A stretch of DNA of 64,000 bases from a bacterium EF100-94H03 bin56 (GTDB taxonomy: Bacteria; Pseudomonadota; Alphaproteobacteria; SP197), in contig MPMV01000008.1 of NCBI GenBank assembly GCA_002238685.1, positions 60,499-124,498 on the forward strand, written 5' to 3'. This document shows, piece after piece, positions 43,995 through 52,763 of the stretch (position 1 is its first letter; each line of letters begins with the position of its first letter). Below the pieces are notes generated by a model that saw nothing but the letters and a program-made list of their open reading frames with translations, ran no database searches and was not told the DNA's origin. The position numbers were made by a program, and so were the translations under genes.

Positions 43995-46394
43995 ATGGTG
44001 GAAGTTCCCGCCTGGGCATCCGTTGTCGTCATAGGTGGTGGCGTCATGGGGTGTTCGACGCTCTATCACCTGGCCAGGAACGGCGTGTCGGATGCGATCC
44101 TCCTGGAGCGCAATCAACTGACGTCAGGGACCACTTGGCATTCTGCCGCTCAGGTGCGCGCCCTGCGTTCGACGAGAAACCTCACCGACCTGATCCGCTA
44201 CTCGATCGAACTCTACTCCGCGCTGGAAGACGAAACCGGCCAGCAGACCGGCTGGATCAACAGGGGTTCGCTGTCCATCGCGACCCACCCCGACAGGATG
44301 ATCCACATCGAAAGGCAGAAGGCGCTGGCGCGGTTGTTCGGTGTTCGCGCCGAAACGGTCGACAGGGACGAGGCGAAGGAGCGCTGGCCGCTCATGCACG
44401 CCGATGACGTGGTCGGGGCCGTCTGGTCGCCGGATGACGGGCGGGTCAGTCCTGCGGACCTCTGCGCGGCACTGGCCAAGGGAGCCAGGACGCGGGGTGC
44501 CCGGATCTTCGAGAACACCGCGGTCACAGGAATCCTGACAAGGGGAGGCAAGATCAGCGGTGTCGAAACGGAGGCCGGCCCCGTCAGGTGCGATGCGGTG
44601 GCCGTGTGCGCCGGATTGTGGAGCCGCGAGACAGCGGCCATGGCGGGCGCGGACGTCCCGGTATGGCCATGCGAACACTTCTATCTTCTCACCGAGCCTG
44701 TCGCGGGCATTTCGGATCACCTGCCGTCTCTCTCCGATCACGACAACCACCTCTACATTCGGGACGAAAGCGGCGGGTTCCTGGTCGGCTGTTTCGAACC
44801 GATGGGAAAGCCGATAGCCCCCGATGCACTCGGAAAGGACTTCGCGTTCCGGCTGCTGCCCGAGGACTGGGAACACGTCGCGCCGGTCATGTCCAACGCA
44901 CTTCACCGACTACCGGCGCTCGAATTCACCGGGGCCAAGATGTTGCTCAACGGCCCCGAGAGCTTCACGCCCGACGGCTCCTTCCTCCTCGGCGAGGCGA
45001 CCGAGACACAGGGTCTTTTTCTGGGCTGCGGCATGAACTCGGTCGGTGTTGCCACCGGGGGCGGCGCCGGGATGGCCCTCGCCCACTGCATTGAACACGG
45101 CCACACGCCGGCCGACCTGCACGAGGCAGATCCGAAGCGGTTTCCACCAGAATTCGGTTCGGTGGAGGCGCTGACCGCGCGCGCACCCGAGGTGCTGGGC
45201 AGGCACTACGAGATCACCTACCCAGGGCGGCAGTGGTCACGCGCTCGCCACCTGCGCGGTTCTCCCCTCGAGAGGTGCTGGGAGGAGGAGCGTGCCCAAT
45301 TCGGACAGTTCTTTGCCTGGGAAAGGCCGCTCTACTTCGGAAAGGCGGAAGAACCGGTTCTGAGTTTCTCCAGGCCGCACTGGCATGAAGCCGTGAAGCG
45401 CGAAGTTCTCACCGCCCACGAGAGGGCCGCAGTCTTCGACCAGTCCACGTTCGGCAAGATCGATGTGAGAGGCGCCGATGCCTGCAGGTTCCTCGACCGC
45501 GTCTGCACCAATCGAATGGACAGGCCGGCAGGGCGGGCGATCTTCACGCTCATGCTCAACGAACGAGGCGGTATCGAAAGTGACCTGGTCGCGATCCGCA
45601 TCCGCGAAGACCACTACCGCCTCTACGTGGGCACGAACTCGATCCGCAGAGACATGGCCTGGTTGAAGAGAAATCTCGGCGAGGCAGAGACGGTGACGAT
45701 CACCGATACGACGGGTCTCTACGCCGTAATCGGTCTCATGGGACCTGGCGCCGCGGCAATCGCGTCGTCCATAGGGGCCGAATGGCTGAATGCGATTCGG
45801 TATTTCCGATCCTCCGAAGCGGAAATTGCGGGGCATCGCGTCCTTGCGGCGAGGCTCTCCTACGTTGGCGAGGCAGGCTGGGAGATCACCTGTCCCGTCG
45901 ACGCCGCGGAGACGATCTATCGCACCATCCGGGAAAGCGGGGGGCGCCCTGCAGGCCTGTACGCTCAGACAGCCATGAGGATCGAAAAACGATTCCTCGC
46001 CTACGGTCATGAGCTTGACGCCGACACTTCGCCGCTGGAGGCCGGTCTCGCGTTCGCGGTGGACTGGAACAAGAGTTTCACCGGCAGGTCCGCCTTGCTG
46101 GCTCGCAGGGGCGATGGTTCCAGGAACCGGATCTACTCGATCCTCCTTGACGATGTCGGCGCCGTTCCGCTGGGCAACGAACCTGTTCTGTTCCAAGGCC
46201 GGATCGTCGGAAAGACAACCTCCGCGGCCTTCGGATTCCGGATCGACGGTCCCATCGCTCTGGCCGATCTCGACGATCCGGAAGCACGCGAGGGAGGAAC
46301 CGCCGTCGAGGTCGATATTGCTGGAACACCGTTTTCTGGGATCGTTGCCGATGGTCCCGCCTTTGATCCCACGGGATCCCGGATGAGGACCTGA
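43995..46394 (+). CDS. Dimethylglycine/sarcosine dehydrogenase-type FAD and folate enzyme (second of two)
   Basis: A 799-residue paralogue of the preceding gene with the same domain order. VVVIGGGVMGCSTLYHLARNG is the FAD motif, and LTSGTTWHSAAQVR keeps the covalent-FAD histidine. The folate domain follows (AVFDQSTFGKIDVRGADACRFLDRV, MRIEKRFLAYGHELDADTSPLEAGL). The two proteins share clear similarity but are well diverged, so they probably act on different N-methylated compounds or on successive demethylation steps. The start is three bases past the previous stop. Downstream, on the other strand, lies a second glutamine-synthetase-like gene. Confidence 0.9.
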   Translation: MVEVPAWASVVVIGGGVMGCSTLYHLARNGVSDAILLERNQLTSGTTWHSAAQVRALRSTRNLTDLIRYSIELYSALEDETGQQTGWINRGSLSIATHPDRMIHIERQKALARLFGVRAETVDRDEAKERWPLMHADDVVGAVWSPDDGRVSPADLCAALAKGARTRGARIFENTAVTGILTRGGKISGVETEAGPVRCDAVAVCAGLWSRETAAMAGADVPVWPCEHFYLLTEPVAGISDHLPSLSDHDNHLYIRDESGGFLVGCFEPMGKPIAPDALGKDFAFRLLPEDWEHVAPVMSNALHRLPALEFTGAKMLLNGPESFTPDGSFLLGEATETQGLFLGCGMNSVGVATGGGAGMALAHCIEHGHTPADLHEADPKRFPPEFGSVEALTARAPEVLGRHYEITYPGRQWSRARHLRGSPLERCWEEERAQFGQFFAWERPLYFGKAEEPVLSFSRPHWHEAVKREVLTAHERAAVFDQSTFGKIDVRGADACRFLDRVCTNRMDRPAGRAIFTLMLNERGGIESDLVAIRIREDHYRLYVGTNSIRRDMAWLKRNLGEAETVTITDTTGLYAVIGLMGPGAAAIASSIGAEWLNAIRYFRSSEAEIAGHRVLAARLSYVGEAGWEITCPVDAAETIYRTIRESGGRPAGLYAQTAMRIEKRFLAYGHELDADTSPLEAGLAFAVDWNKSFTGRSALLARRGDGSRNRIYSILLDDVGAVPLGNEPVLFQGRIVGKTTSAAFGFRIDGPIALADLDDPEAREGGTAVEVDIAGTPFSGIVADGPAFDPTGSRMRT

Positions 46395-46513
46395 TTCCGG
46401 CCCGATTGTCGGCCAGCGCGAGGCCGGACCGCAAGCGACGCACGCTCAGAAGGATGCTGGTGGCGCCAAAGTCGCCGCGGGTGGCCGGCAACTCTCGGGA
46501 GGGCAGGGCACGA

Positions 46514-47842
46514 TCACACGACTTCCAGGTAGCGTTCCCGCTCACCGGCACTGACATGGCGGCGCAGCCTTTCATCCTCGTGGAAACGCGTTGCCACGAA
46601 ATGATCGATGAAGGTGTCGCCGAAGAGGGCGCGCGCCGCCTTGCTCGCATCGAGGCGCTCCGCGGCCTCGGCGAGGCTGCGCGCAAGACGCGGGACGCCA
46701 GGAGGCGTGTCGTCGGGTCCGCCACCCGTGATGGGCGCCGGAAGATCCATGTCCCTCGCAATGCCGTGAAGCGCCGCGCCAAGGGTCGCCGCAATGGCAA
46801 GGTAGGGGTTCGTGTCGGCGCCCGGAAGACGGAATTCGATGCGCGCCTGGTTTTCGGGCGCGGGCACGGCCCGCACCGCCGCGGCATAGTTTTCGACAGC
46901 CCAGGTTGCCGTCTTCGGCGCCCAGTTTCCTGGCGACAGGCGGCGGTAGGCATTGACGGTATGGGCCACCATGGCGGTGAAGTCACCGCAGAGCCCCACC
47001 ACACCGGCGACAGCCTGGCGCATCGTCGTGCTCATGGCATCCGCTGCTCCGGCGTCGTGGAACAGGGCGCGGCCGGTGGCGCTGTCGACGAGCGAGAGGT
47101 GAACATGTCCCGAGAGCCCGGGATGGGAGGCCCCGAGCTGGGCCATGAAACTCGCCGTCATCCCCTGGCGCCGCGCATGGGCCTTGGTCAGGGTCTTGAA
47201 GAGGACGGCATCGTCAGCGGCCTTCAGGGGATCGCCTGCTTCGAGAGTCGCCTCGAAACAGCCAGGGCCGAGTTCGAGACCGAGGCTGAAGAGATCGATG
47301 CCTGCCTCGCGGACCAGCCCTTCGAGGGATGTCACATAGTCGCTGTGGATGGCAGCGGACTGGCTGCCCCAGCAACGGTTGTCGGCGGCGAAGAGTTCGG
47401 TCCCGTCACCGAAGCCGTTCATGCGCAGGGATTCCGCCGTCTCCTTCAGCACGTGGAACTCGAATTCCATGGCGGCGCGAACGGCGTATCCCGCATCTGC
47501 CGCGCGGGCGATCTGGGCGGCGAGCACCTGACGCGGACTCAAGGCGCGCGACGGGCCGTCATAGTCGGCGAAAACGATGAACGAATCCTTCTCGAACGGC
47601 CAGTCGCGCACACTCGTCCAGTCGAGGACGACAGGCTCGCCCACGAATGGTGGTGAACCGGTCACCTGCTCGGCGGTATCCCACTTGTGGAGCACGTTGA
47701 CGAAGGTCCCGGATGCAGAGAACGTCGTCGCGATGTCGTCGAGCCTGAGTCGTCGGCCCCGCAGGCTGGCATCGAGGTCGGGAATGACGACATGGCCGAT
47801 ACGCTTGCCCGCCTCGCGCAGCCGGGATGGGACATCGTTCAT
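46514..47842 (-). CDS. Glutamine-synthetase-like ligase (PuuA/FluG-like branch)
   Basis: A 442-residue member of the glutamine synthetase fold. Motifs are AAMEFEFHVLKET, LELGPGCFEATLEAGDPLKAADDAVLFKTL, SGHVHLSLVD (a variant of the ATP/metal motif), NAYRRLSPGNWAPKT and ARIEFRLPGADTNPYLAIAATLGA. This resembles gamma-glutamylpolyamine and gamma-glutamylethanolamide ligases rather than GlnA, and it is distinct from the GlnT-like enzyme at 35285. The gene after it in the transcript is unclear: the 46395-46513 gap has only a GGCC-rich imperfect hairpin. It probably joins an amine to glutamate. Confidence 0.82.
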   Translation of the reverse strand: MNDVPSRLREAGKRIGHVVIPDLDASLRGRRLRLDDIATTFSASGTFVNVLHKWDTAEQVTGSPPFVGEPVVLDWTSVRDWPFEKDSFIVFADYDGPSRALSPRQVLAAQIARAADAGYAVRAAMEFEFHVLKETAESLRMNGFGDGTELFAADNRCWGSQSAAIHSDYVTSLEGLVREAGIDLFSLGLELGPGCFEATLEAGDPLKAADDAVLFKTLTKAHARRQGMTASFMAQLGASHPGLSGHVHLSLVDSATGRALFHDAGAADAMSTTMRQAVAGVVGLCGDFTAMVAHTVNAYRRLSPGNWAPKTATWAVENYAAAVRAVPAPENQARIEFRLPGADTNPYLAIAATLGAALHGIARDMDLPAPITGGGPDDTPPGVPRLARSLAEAAERLDASKAARALFGDTFIDHFVATRFHEDERLRRHVSAGERERYLEVV

Positions 47843-47855
47843 TGACGGCAGCCGA

Positions 47856-48692
47856 TCAGGTCCCGAGGGCCCGGGCGTGGTGCTCGAAATGATCGGCGAG
47901 AAAGCTCTGGATGAACCAGTAGCTGTGATCGTAGCCCTCGCGCATGTTGAGCGTCAGCGCCTGTCCGGTGTCCTCGCAGACGGCCGCCAGCGCATCGGGA
48001 AGCAGGTTGGGAAGGAATTCGTCCTCGGTCCCCTGGTCGGCGAGGATCGGCGGGGCGCGGTGACCGGAGCGGATCAGGTCGACCACATCGTGGCGCCGCC
48101 AGGCCTCACGGTCATCGCCGAGGTAGCGATGCAGTGCGTCGATCCCCATCTGGCAGCCCATGAGGGAATTCATCGGCGCCAGAGCCGAAACCGAACGGAA
48201 CATGCCGGGATTCTTGAGGGCGAGGGACAGTGCGCCATGGCCGCCCATGGAATGACCGATGATGCCCATCCTCTGCGGATCTCCGGGAAAGGCATCGGCG
48301 ATGACTCCGGGAAGCTCGCGGACGATGTAGCTCTCCATGCGGTAGTGCCGGGACCAGGGTTCGACGGTCGCATCGAGGTAGAACCCCGCCCCCGTTCCAA
48401 AGGCCCAGTCGTCGTCTTCGCCTTCGATGCCTGTGTCGCGCGGGCTGGTATCGGGCGCGACCACGAGAAACCCGGCGTCCGCTGCCAGGCGCTGGGCGCC
48501 GGCCTTGATGGTGAAGTTCTCTTCCGTGCAGGTCAGGCCCGACAGCCACAAGAGAATCGGCACCCTTGCCTGCGCCGCGGCTGGCGGCGTGAACACGGAA
48601 AACCCCATGGAAAGGCCGATTTCACGTGAGGCGTGCCGGTAGAACCCCTGTGTGCCACCATGACACCGGCTGAGCGAGACGGTTTCCACCAT
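47856..48692 (-). CDS. fghA: S-formylglutathione hydrolase
   Basis: A 278-residue esterase-D-type serine hydrolase that splits S-formylglutathione to formate and glutathione, the last step of glutathione-dependent formaldehyde oxidation. The nucleophile Ser148 is in GHSMGGHGA; the acid is in GTEDEFL at about 224 and the histidine in GYDHSYWF at about 257. LSGLTCTEENFTIKAGAQ near residue 55 is a strong family mark. It lies three bases after the class III alcohol dehydrogenase stop, giving the complete pathway in one transcript. Confidence 0.96.
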   Translation of the reverse strand: MVETVSLSRCHGGTQGFYRHASREIGLSMGFSVFTPPAAAQARVPILLWLSGLTCTEENFTIKAGAQRLAADAGFLVVAPDTSPRDTGIEGEDDDWAFGTGAGFYLDATVEPWSRHYRMESYIVRELPGVIADAFPGDPQRMGIIGHSMGGHGALSLALKNPGMFRSVSALAPMNSLMGCQMGIDALHRYLGDDREAWRRHDVVDLIRSGHRAPPILADQGTEDEFLPNLLPDALAAVCEDTGQALTLNMREGYDHSYWFIQSFLADHFEHHARALGT

Positions 48693-48695
48693 GGG

Positions 48696-49805
48696 TCAGT
48701 AGATCACGACGCTGCGGATCGACTTTCCCTCGTGCATCAGGTGGAAGGCGTCGTTGATATCCTCGAGCGGCATGGTGTGCGTGATCATGTCGTCGATATT
48801 GATCTTACCGTCCATGTACCAGTCGACGATTCTTGGCACGTCCGTGCGTCCCTTGGCGCCGCCGAAGGCCGTGCCCCGCCAGACCCGGCCGGTTACCAGC
48901 TGGAACGGGCGGGTGGAGATTTCGGCTCCGGCGGGTGCAACACCGATAATGATGGATTCGCCCCATCCCTTGTGGGCGCACTCCAGCGCCTGGCGCATGG
49001 TGGTAACATTGCCGATGCATTCGAAACTGTAGTCGGCGCCACCCCTGGTCAGGTCCACGAGCCAGGGAACGAGGTCACCCTCGATTTCCTTCGGGTTGAC
49101 GAAGTGGGTCATGCCGAACGTCTTGCCGAGCTCTTCACGTGCAGGATTGATGTCAACGCCAACGATCATGTCGGCGCCGACGAGGCGCAGGCCCTGGATG
49201 ACATTGAGGCCGATACCGCCGAGACCGAACACCACGCAGTTGCTGCCCGGCTCCACTCTTGCGGTGTTGATGACGGCGCCGATGCCGGTGGTGACACCGC
49301 AGCCGATGTAGCAGATCTTGTCGAAGGGGGCGTCGTCGCGGACCTTGGCGAGGGCAATTTCGGGAACCACCGTGTGGTTCGAGAACGTCGAGGTGCCCAT
49401 GTAGTGGAAGATCTTCTCCCCGCCGATCGAGAACCGGCTGGTGCCATCCGGCATGACGCCCTGTCCCTGCGTCACCCTGATGGCCTGGCAGAGGTTGGTC
49501 TTGCCCGACGTGCAGTACTCGCACTGCCTGCATTCCGGCGTGTAGAGCGGGATGACATGGTCGCCTTTCCTGAGGCCCGAGACACCCGGGCCGAGGTCGA
49601 CGACGACACCTGCCCCCTCGTGGCCGAGTATGGCCGGAAAAATGCCTTCCGGATCGGCGCCAGACAGCGTGAAGGCGTCAGTATGGCAGATGCCGGTTGC
49701 CTTGACCTCGACGAGAACCTCGCCCTCGCGGGGTCCCTCGAGATCCACCTCCTCGATGGTGAGCGGCGCGTCCGCCTTGTGGGCAACAGCAGCGCGGGTT
49801 TTCAT
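48696..49805 (-). CDS. frmA: S-(hydroxymethyl)glutathione dehydrogenase / class III alcohol dehydrogenase
   Basis: A 369-residue zinc- and NAD-dependent enzyme that oxidises the glutathione adduct of formaldehyde. Catalytic zinc ligands are Cys40 (TGICHTD), His62 (GHEGAG) and a later Cys in CGVTTG; structural zinc ligands are Cys92, 95, 98 and 106 (ECRQCEYC...NLCQ). NAD binding is in VFGLGGIGLNVIQG. The start at MKTRAAV (49805) is the family start; the longer frame is rejected. Together with the hydrolase it removes formaldehyde, as expected beside demethylating dehydrogenases at 41580-46394. Confidence 0.96.
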   Translation of the reverse strand: MKTRAAVAHKADAPLTIEEVDLEGPREGEVLVEVKATGICHTDAFTLSGADPEGIFPAILGHEGAGVVVDLGPGVSGLRKGDHVIPLYTPECRQCEYCTSGKTNLCQAIRVTQGQGVMPDGTSRFSIGGEKIFHYMGTSTFSNHTVVPEIALAKVRDDAPFDKICYIGCGVTTGIGAVINTARVEPGSNCVVFGLGGIGLNVIQGLRLVGADMIVGVDINPAREELGKTFGMTHFVNPKEIEGDLVPWLVDLTRGGADYSFECIGNVTTMRQALECAHKGWGESIIIGVAPAGAEISTRPFQLVTGRVWRGTAFGGAKGRTDVPRIVDWYMDGKINIDDMITHTMPLEDINDAFHLMHEGKSIRSVVIY

Positions 49806-49898
49806 GGCATCCTCTCGATCTCGTTGAACCGGGTCATGGTGGCGGCGTGCCGGGGACAATTCAAGCCGTGGATTGCATGAAGGGCGCCCCCACCAGCC

Positions 49899-50621
49899 CT
49901 AGTCCGCGAGGACATCCGGCAGATCCGCCACGCTGTCGATGACGACATCGAACCAGGGCTCAAGCTGCTCCCGGGTGGCGGTCCCGGTCAACACGCCGAT
50001 CGCGGCGCCGAAGCCGGCGGCCCGTGCCATTCCGGCATCGGGTGCGGCATCGCCGATCATCGCCACCTCGCAAGGATCCAGTCCGGTGTGCCGGCAGAAT
50101 GCCTTGCCCATGCCAGGGCCAGGCTTGCCGCCGAAGCCCCCGTCGGCGCCACACACGAAGGTGAGATGATCGCGGATTCCCAGCTGCTGCGCGGCCAGTT
50201 CCGCCAGTTCCGTGTCATCGTTCGTGGCAATGCCGAGACAGTAGCCGGCCTCGGAAAGGTGGTGGAACAGGGTGGGCATGTCCGCCGTCGCGACCAGCCC
50301 GTCCAGCGACGCCTGGCGGAAGACCTCGAAGAGCAGGCCTTCCAGGTCGCCTGGCGCCGTCTCTTGGAGAATGGTGTTCCAGCACCGGGCAATGTCCCGA
50401 TTGGTGCCGCTGGCCAGCATGGAATCGGCTTCGAAGATGCCCAGGGACCGGTCGTATCCGGCTTCACGGAGCAGGTGATCGGCGATGTCGGGTTGCCCGG
50501 CTGCCCTGGCGACACGCGAGGCCGCTTCGCAGAACGCCGGAATCCACGTCTCGTTGAAGGCGACAAGGGTCCCGTCCTTGTCGAAGAGCAGGCCTTTGAT
50601 GGCGCGCACCTCGCCCGTCAT
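49899..50621 (-). CDS. HAD-family hydrolase, phosphoglycolate-phosphatase-like
   Basis: A 240-residue HAD phosphatase. Motif I is LLFDKDGTLV, motif II is IATNDDTELAE, a lysine is in FGGKPGPGM, and motif IV is VAMIGDAAPDAGMARAAG. The helical cap between motifs I and II is of the Gph type. The ATG at 50621 overlaps the stop of the small-molecule kinase gene by four bases, so kinase and phosphatase are made together. Phosphoglycolate is a possible substrate given glcDEF elsewhere in the window, but the kinase coupling points to another phosphomonoester. Confidence 0.85.
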   Translation of the reverse strand: MTGEVRAIKGLLFDKDGTLVAFNETWIPAFCEAASRVARAAGQPDIADHLLREAGYDRSLGIFEADSMLASGTNRDIARCWNTILQETAPGDLEGLLFEVFRQASLDGLVATADMPTLFHHLSEAGYCLGIATNDDTELAELAAQQLGIRDHLTFVCGADGGFGGKPGPGMGKAFCRHTGLDPCEVAMIGDAAPDAGMARAAGFGAAIGVLTGTATREQLEPWFDVVIDSVADLPDVLAD

Positions 50622-51466
50622 GATGCCGCCAGTCGGTGGCGCCGCCACGCGATCTCGCGATTCCACAGCGCCTCGTCACCGGCACGCTGGCGGCGCACCA
50701 GGCACCAGGCGAGGGACACGGCGAGGGCGACACGAATCCAGTCCGTCAGGGCCCTCGTCTCGTCTTCCATGCCGGTGGCAGCAACGAGAATCCGGCGCTC
50801 CTCCCTCTCGAGTCCGGCCTCCGACGCGAAGTAGGCCGGATCCCACAGGGGGTGGCAGAGAGCCGCATACTCCCAGTCCAGAAGCGTGATGCTGTCACCG
50901 TCATCAATGATGTTTTGCGGTACGGGATCGACATGGGAGGCAACCGGAGTGGCGTCCGTGGGGCGGCAGACATGCCTCAGGGCGTCCACGATGGCCCACC
51001 CGTCGCCGAAAGCGTCCGGCGCTTCGGGCGAGGTGCATCCGGCCTCGTCGAGATAGGTCTCCAGCTTCTCCCAGGGGTCCATCACGCCAGTGAACCCGGT
51101 GGCCTGTCTCAGTTGCCGCAAGGCACGGCCCAACCTCTGCAGGACAGGTGTCGCGAAGGGTCTCTTCATGGTGTCCAGGGACTGTCCGTCCGCGAAACGA
51201 TACAGGATCAGCCCTGCATCGGGATCAGCTGCCAGCACCGTTGGTGCGACACCAAGGGATGACGCCGCCCTCATGTGGTCACATTCCCGGGAACGGTCAA
51301 CGAGGTCCGCCGTTCCGCTTCCGGCCAGGCGCAGGACGACGTCGTCTCCCGCAACACGCAGACGCACGGCCCGGTTTGCGCTTCCGCAATACATGTCCGT
51401 GATCCGCAAATCGCGCGGATCGTGACCGAGATGTTCGAGGGCGAGGGCGATCTCCGGGTGTGTCAT
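50618..51466 (-). CDS. Choline/ethanolamine-kinase-like phosphotransferase (APH fold)
   Basis: A 282-residue kinase of the aminoglycoside phosphotransferase/LicA group. The catalytic loop is SHVDPVPQNII, where Asp and Asn match the HxDxxxxN motif, and the metal-binding DWE is in ITLLDWEYAA. LRLAGSGTADLVDRSRECDH holds the region of the N-lobe glutamate. The start at 51466 gives the normal length; a much longer frame upstream is on the antisense of the UDG-like gene and is rejected. Choline or a related amino alcohol is the likely substrate (inference). It overlaps the HAD phosphatase gene. Confidence 0.82.
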   Translation of the reverse strand: MTHPEIALALEHLGHDPRDLRITDMYCGSANRAVRLRVAGDDVVLRLAGSGTADLVDRSRECDHMRAASSLGVAPTVLAADPDAGLILYRFADGQSLDTMKRPFATPVLQRLGRALRQLRQATGFTGVMDPWEKLETYLDEAGCTSPEAPDAFGDGWAIVDALRHVCRPTDATPVASHVDPVPQNIIDDGDSITLLDWEYAALCHPLWDPAYFASEAGLEREERRILVAATGMEDETRALTDWIRVALAVSLAWCLVRRQRAGDEALWNREIAWRRHRLAAS

Positions 51467-51514
51467 GACAACGCACCTTGCCGCCGGGCGCCGAGACTGG
51501 CAAGAGTGCCGGTC

Positions 51515-52105
51515 ATGGCCGAAAGCCTCGCCACCCTGCTGGAGGAAGTCCGCGCCTGCCGAATGTGTGCCGGGGCCCTTCCCTGCGGCCCGCGGCCCGT
51601 CATCAGGGCCGGACCCGGCGCGCGGCTGCTGATCATCGGACAGGCGCCAGGCTCCCGTGTCCATGCCAGCGGCATTCCCTGGGACGATGCCAGTGGTGAA
51701 CGCCTGAGAGAGTGGATGGCGGTCGACAGGACCGTCTTCTACGACATCCGGCGCATTGCCATCATGCCCATGGGTTTCTGTTATCCAGGCAGGGACAGGA
51801 ATGGTGGCGACCGGCCACCGCGCCCGGAGTGCGCACCCTTGTGGCATGAACGGGTCCTCGCGCTCCTGCCGGCGGTTGAACTCACCCTGCTGATCGGGCG
51901 CTACGCCCAGGCGCGCTATCTTCCGCCGACCGGGCGAACGTCCATGACCGAAACCGTGGCAGCGTGGCGCGACCACCTGCCCTCCTTTCTTCCCCTGCCT
52001 CATCCTTCGTGGCGCAACACGGCCTGGCTGCGGCGTCATCCCTGGTTCGCCAGGGACGTCCTTCCTGAGCTCCGCCGGCGAGCAGCCGCTTTGGCCGGAC
52101 CCTGA
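51515..52105 (+). CDS. Uracil-DNA-glycosylase-superfamily protein
   Basis: A 196-residue protein of the UDG superfamily. The water-activating motif is IIGQAPGSRVHASGIPWDDASGERLREWM and the DNA-intercalating motif is LPHPSWRNTAWLRRHPWF, with the His-Pro-Ser start. Cysteines near the N-terminus (CRMCAG...C) suggest a degraded or partial iron-sulfur site like that of families 4 and 5, but a four-cysteine set is not complete. The ATG at 51515 gives the common length. It is divergent from the kinase gene. Base-excision activity is plausible, not proven; many such proteins are annotated only by fold. Confidence 0.85.
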   Translation: MAESLATLLEEVRACRMCAGALPCGPRPVIRAGPGARLLIIGQAPGSRVHASGIPWDDASGERLREWMAVDRTVFYDIRRIAIMPMGFCYPGRDRNGGDRPPRPECAPLWHERVLALLPAVELTLLIGRYAQARYLPPTGRTSMTETVAAWRDHLPSFLPLPHPSWRNTAWLRRHPWFARDVLPELRRRAAALAGP

Positions 52106-52121
52106 TTCCCTTGCTGCGGCC

Positions 52122-52757
52122 TCAGGAGAGGAGTGCGCCCAGAGCGTAGATTCCGAAGGCCAGAACGACCAGGCCGGAGCCGGCATTGAGCCATGCCAGT
52201 CCCTTGCCGGTGAAACTGGACCGCATCCACGCACTGATTGTGGCGAGGGTGAACCACCAGGCCGCAGCACCCGCCAGGATGCCGGAGATGACCACCCAGG
52301 AATCGACGAAGCCGTCGATGGCCTCGAGCACGTGGATGGCGGCGAACAGGGAAATGAAGGCGATGAAGGTGACCGGGTTGAAGAGGGTCACCGCAAGGGC
52401 GGTGGCAAAGGCGCGTACCAGAGTCTCGCGACCGGTTGCGTGCTCCCGGGAGACCGTCGTGCGCGATAGGGTTTTCGACTTCCACACGGCGTGACTGCCC
52501 AGAACCACAAGAATGACGCCGCCGAGGCCCTGGATGACCATGCGGTTCTCGGTCAGGAATGCATCGACGGCGCCGACCGAGAGGACGGCCAGGGCTCCGA
52601 ACAGCGCGTCAGCCAGCGTCGCTCCCAGTCCGGTAGCGTAACCGGTGAGCCTGCCGTCGAGCAGGGTCCTCTGGATGCACAGCACAGCAACCGGTCCGAC
52701 CGGAGCGGCGACGAGGAACCCGACGACCATGCCGGTCACAAGGAGCTGGATGTCCAT
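52122..52757 (-). CDS. LysE/RhtB family exporter
   Basis: A 211-residue inner-membrane exporter with about six hydrophobic segments. The N-terminal VTGMVVGFLVAAPVGPVAVLCIQRTLLDGRLTGYATGLGA is the LysE/RhtB signature, and LFNPVTFIAFISLFAA is the conserved central helix. These proteins pump out amino acids or their analogues. It ends 16 bases from the end of the convergent UDG-like gene and is six bases after the MATE gene, so the two exporters likely share a transcript. Confidence 0.9.
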   Translation of the reverse strand: MDIQLLVTGMVVGFLVAAPVGPVAVLCIQRTLLDGRLTGYATGLGATLADALFGALAVLSVGAVDAFLTENRMVIQGLGGVILVVLGSHAVWKSKTLSRTTVSREHATGRETLVRAFATALAVTLFNPVTFIAFISLFAAIHVLEAIDGFVDSWVVISGILAGAAAWWFTLATISAWMRSSFTGKGLAWLNAGSGLVVLAFGIYALGALLS

Positions 52758-52763
52758 GGTCGG

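Noticed and set aside
46407..46430. GGCC-rich imperfect inverted repeat after the second dehydrogenase gene as a terminator
   Set aside because: The stem has a bulge and there is no U-run; in DNA this rich in G and C such repeats are frequent.
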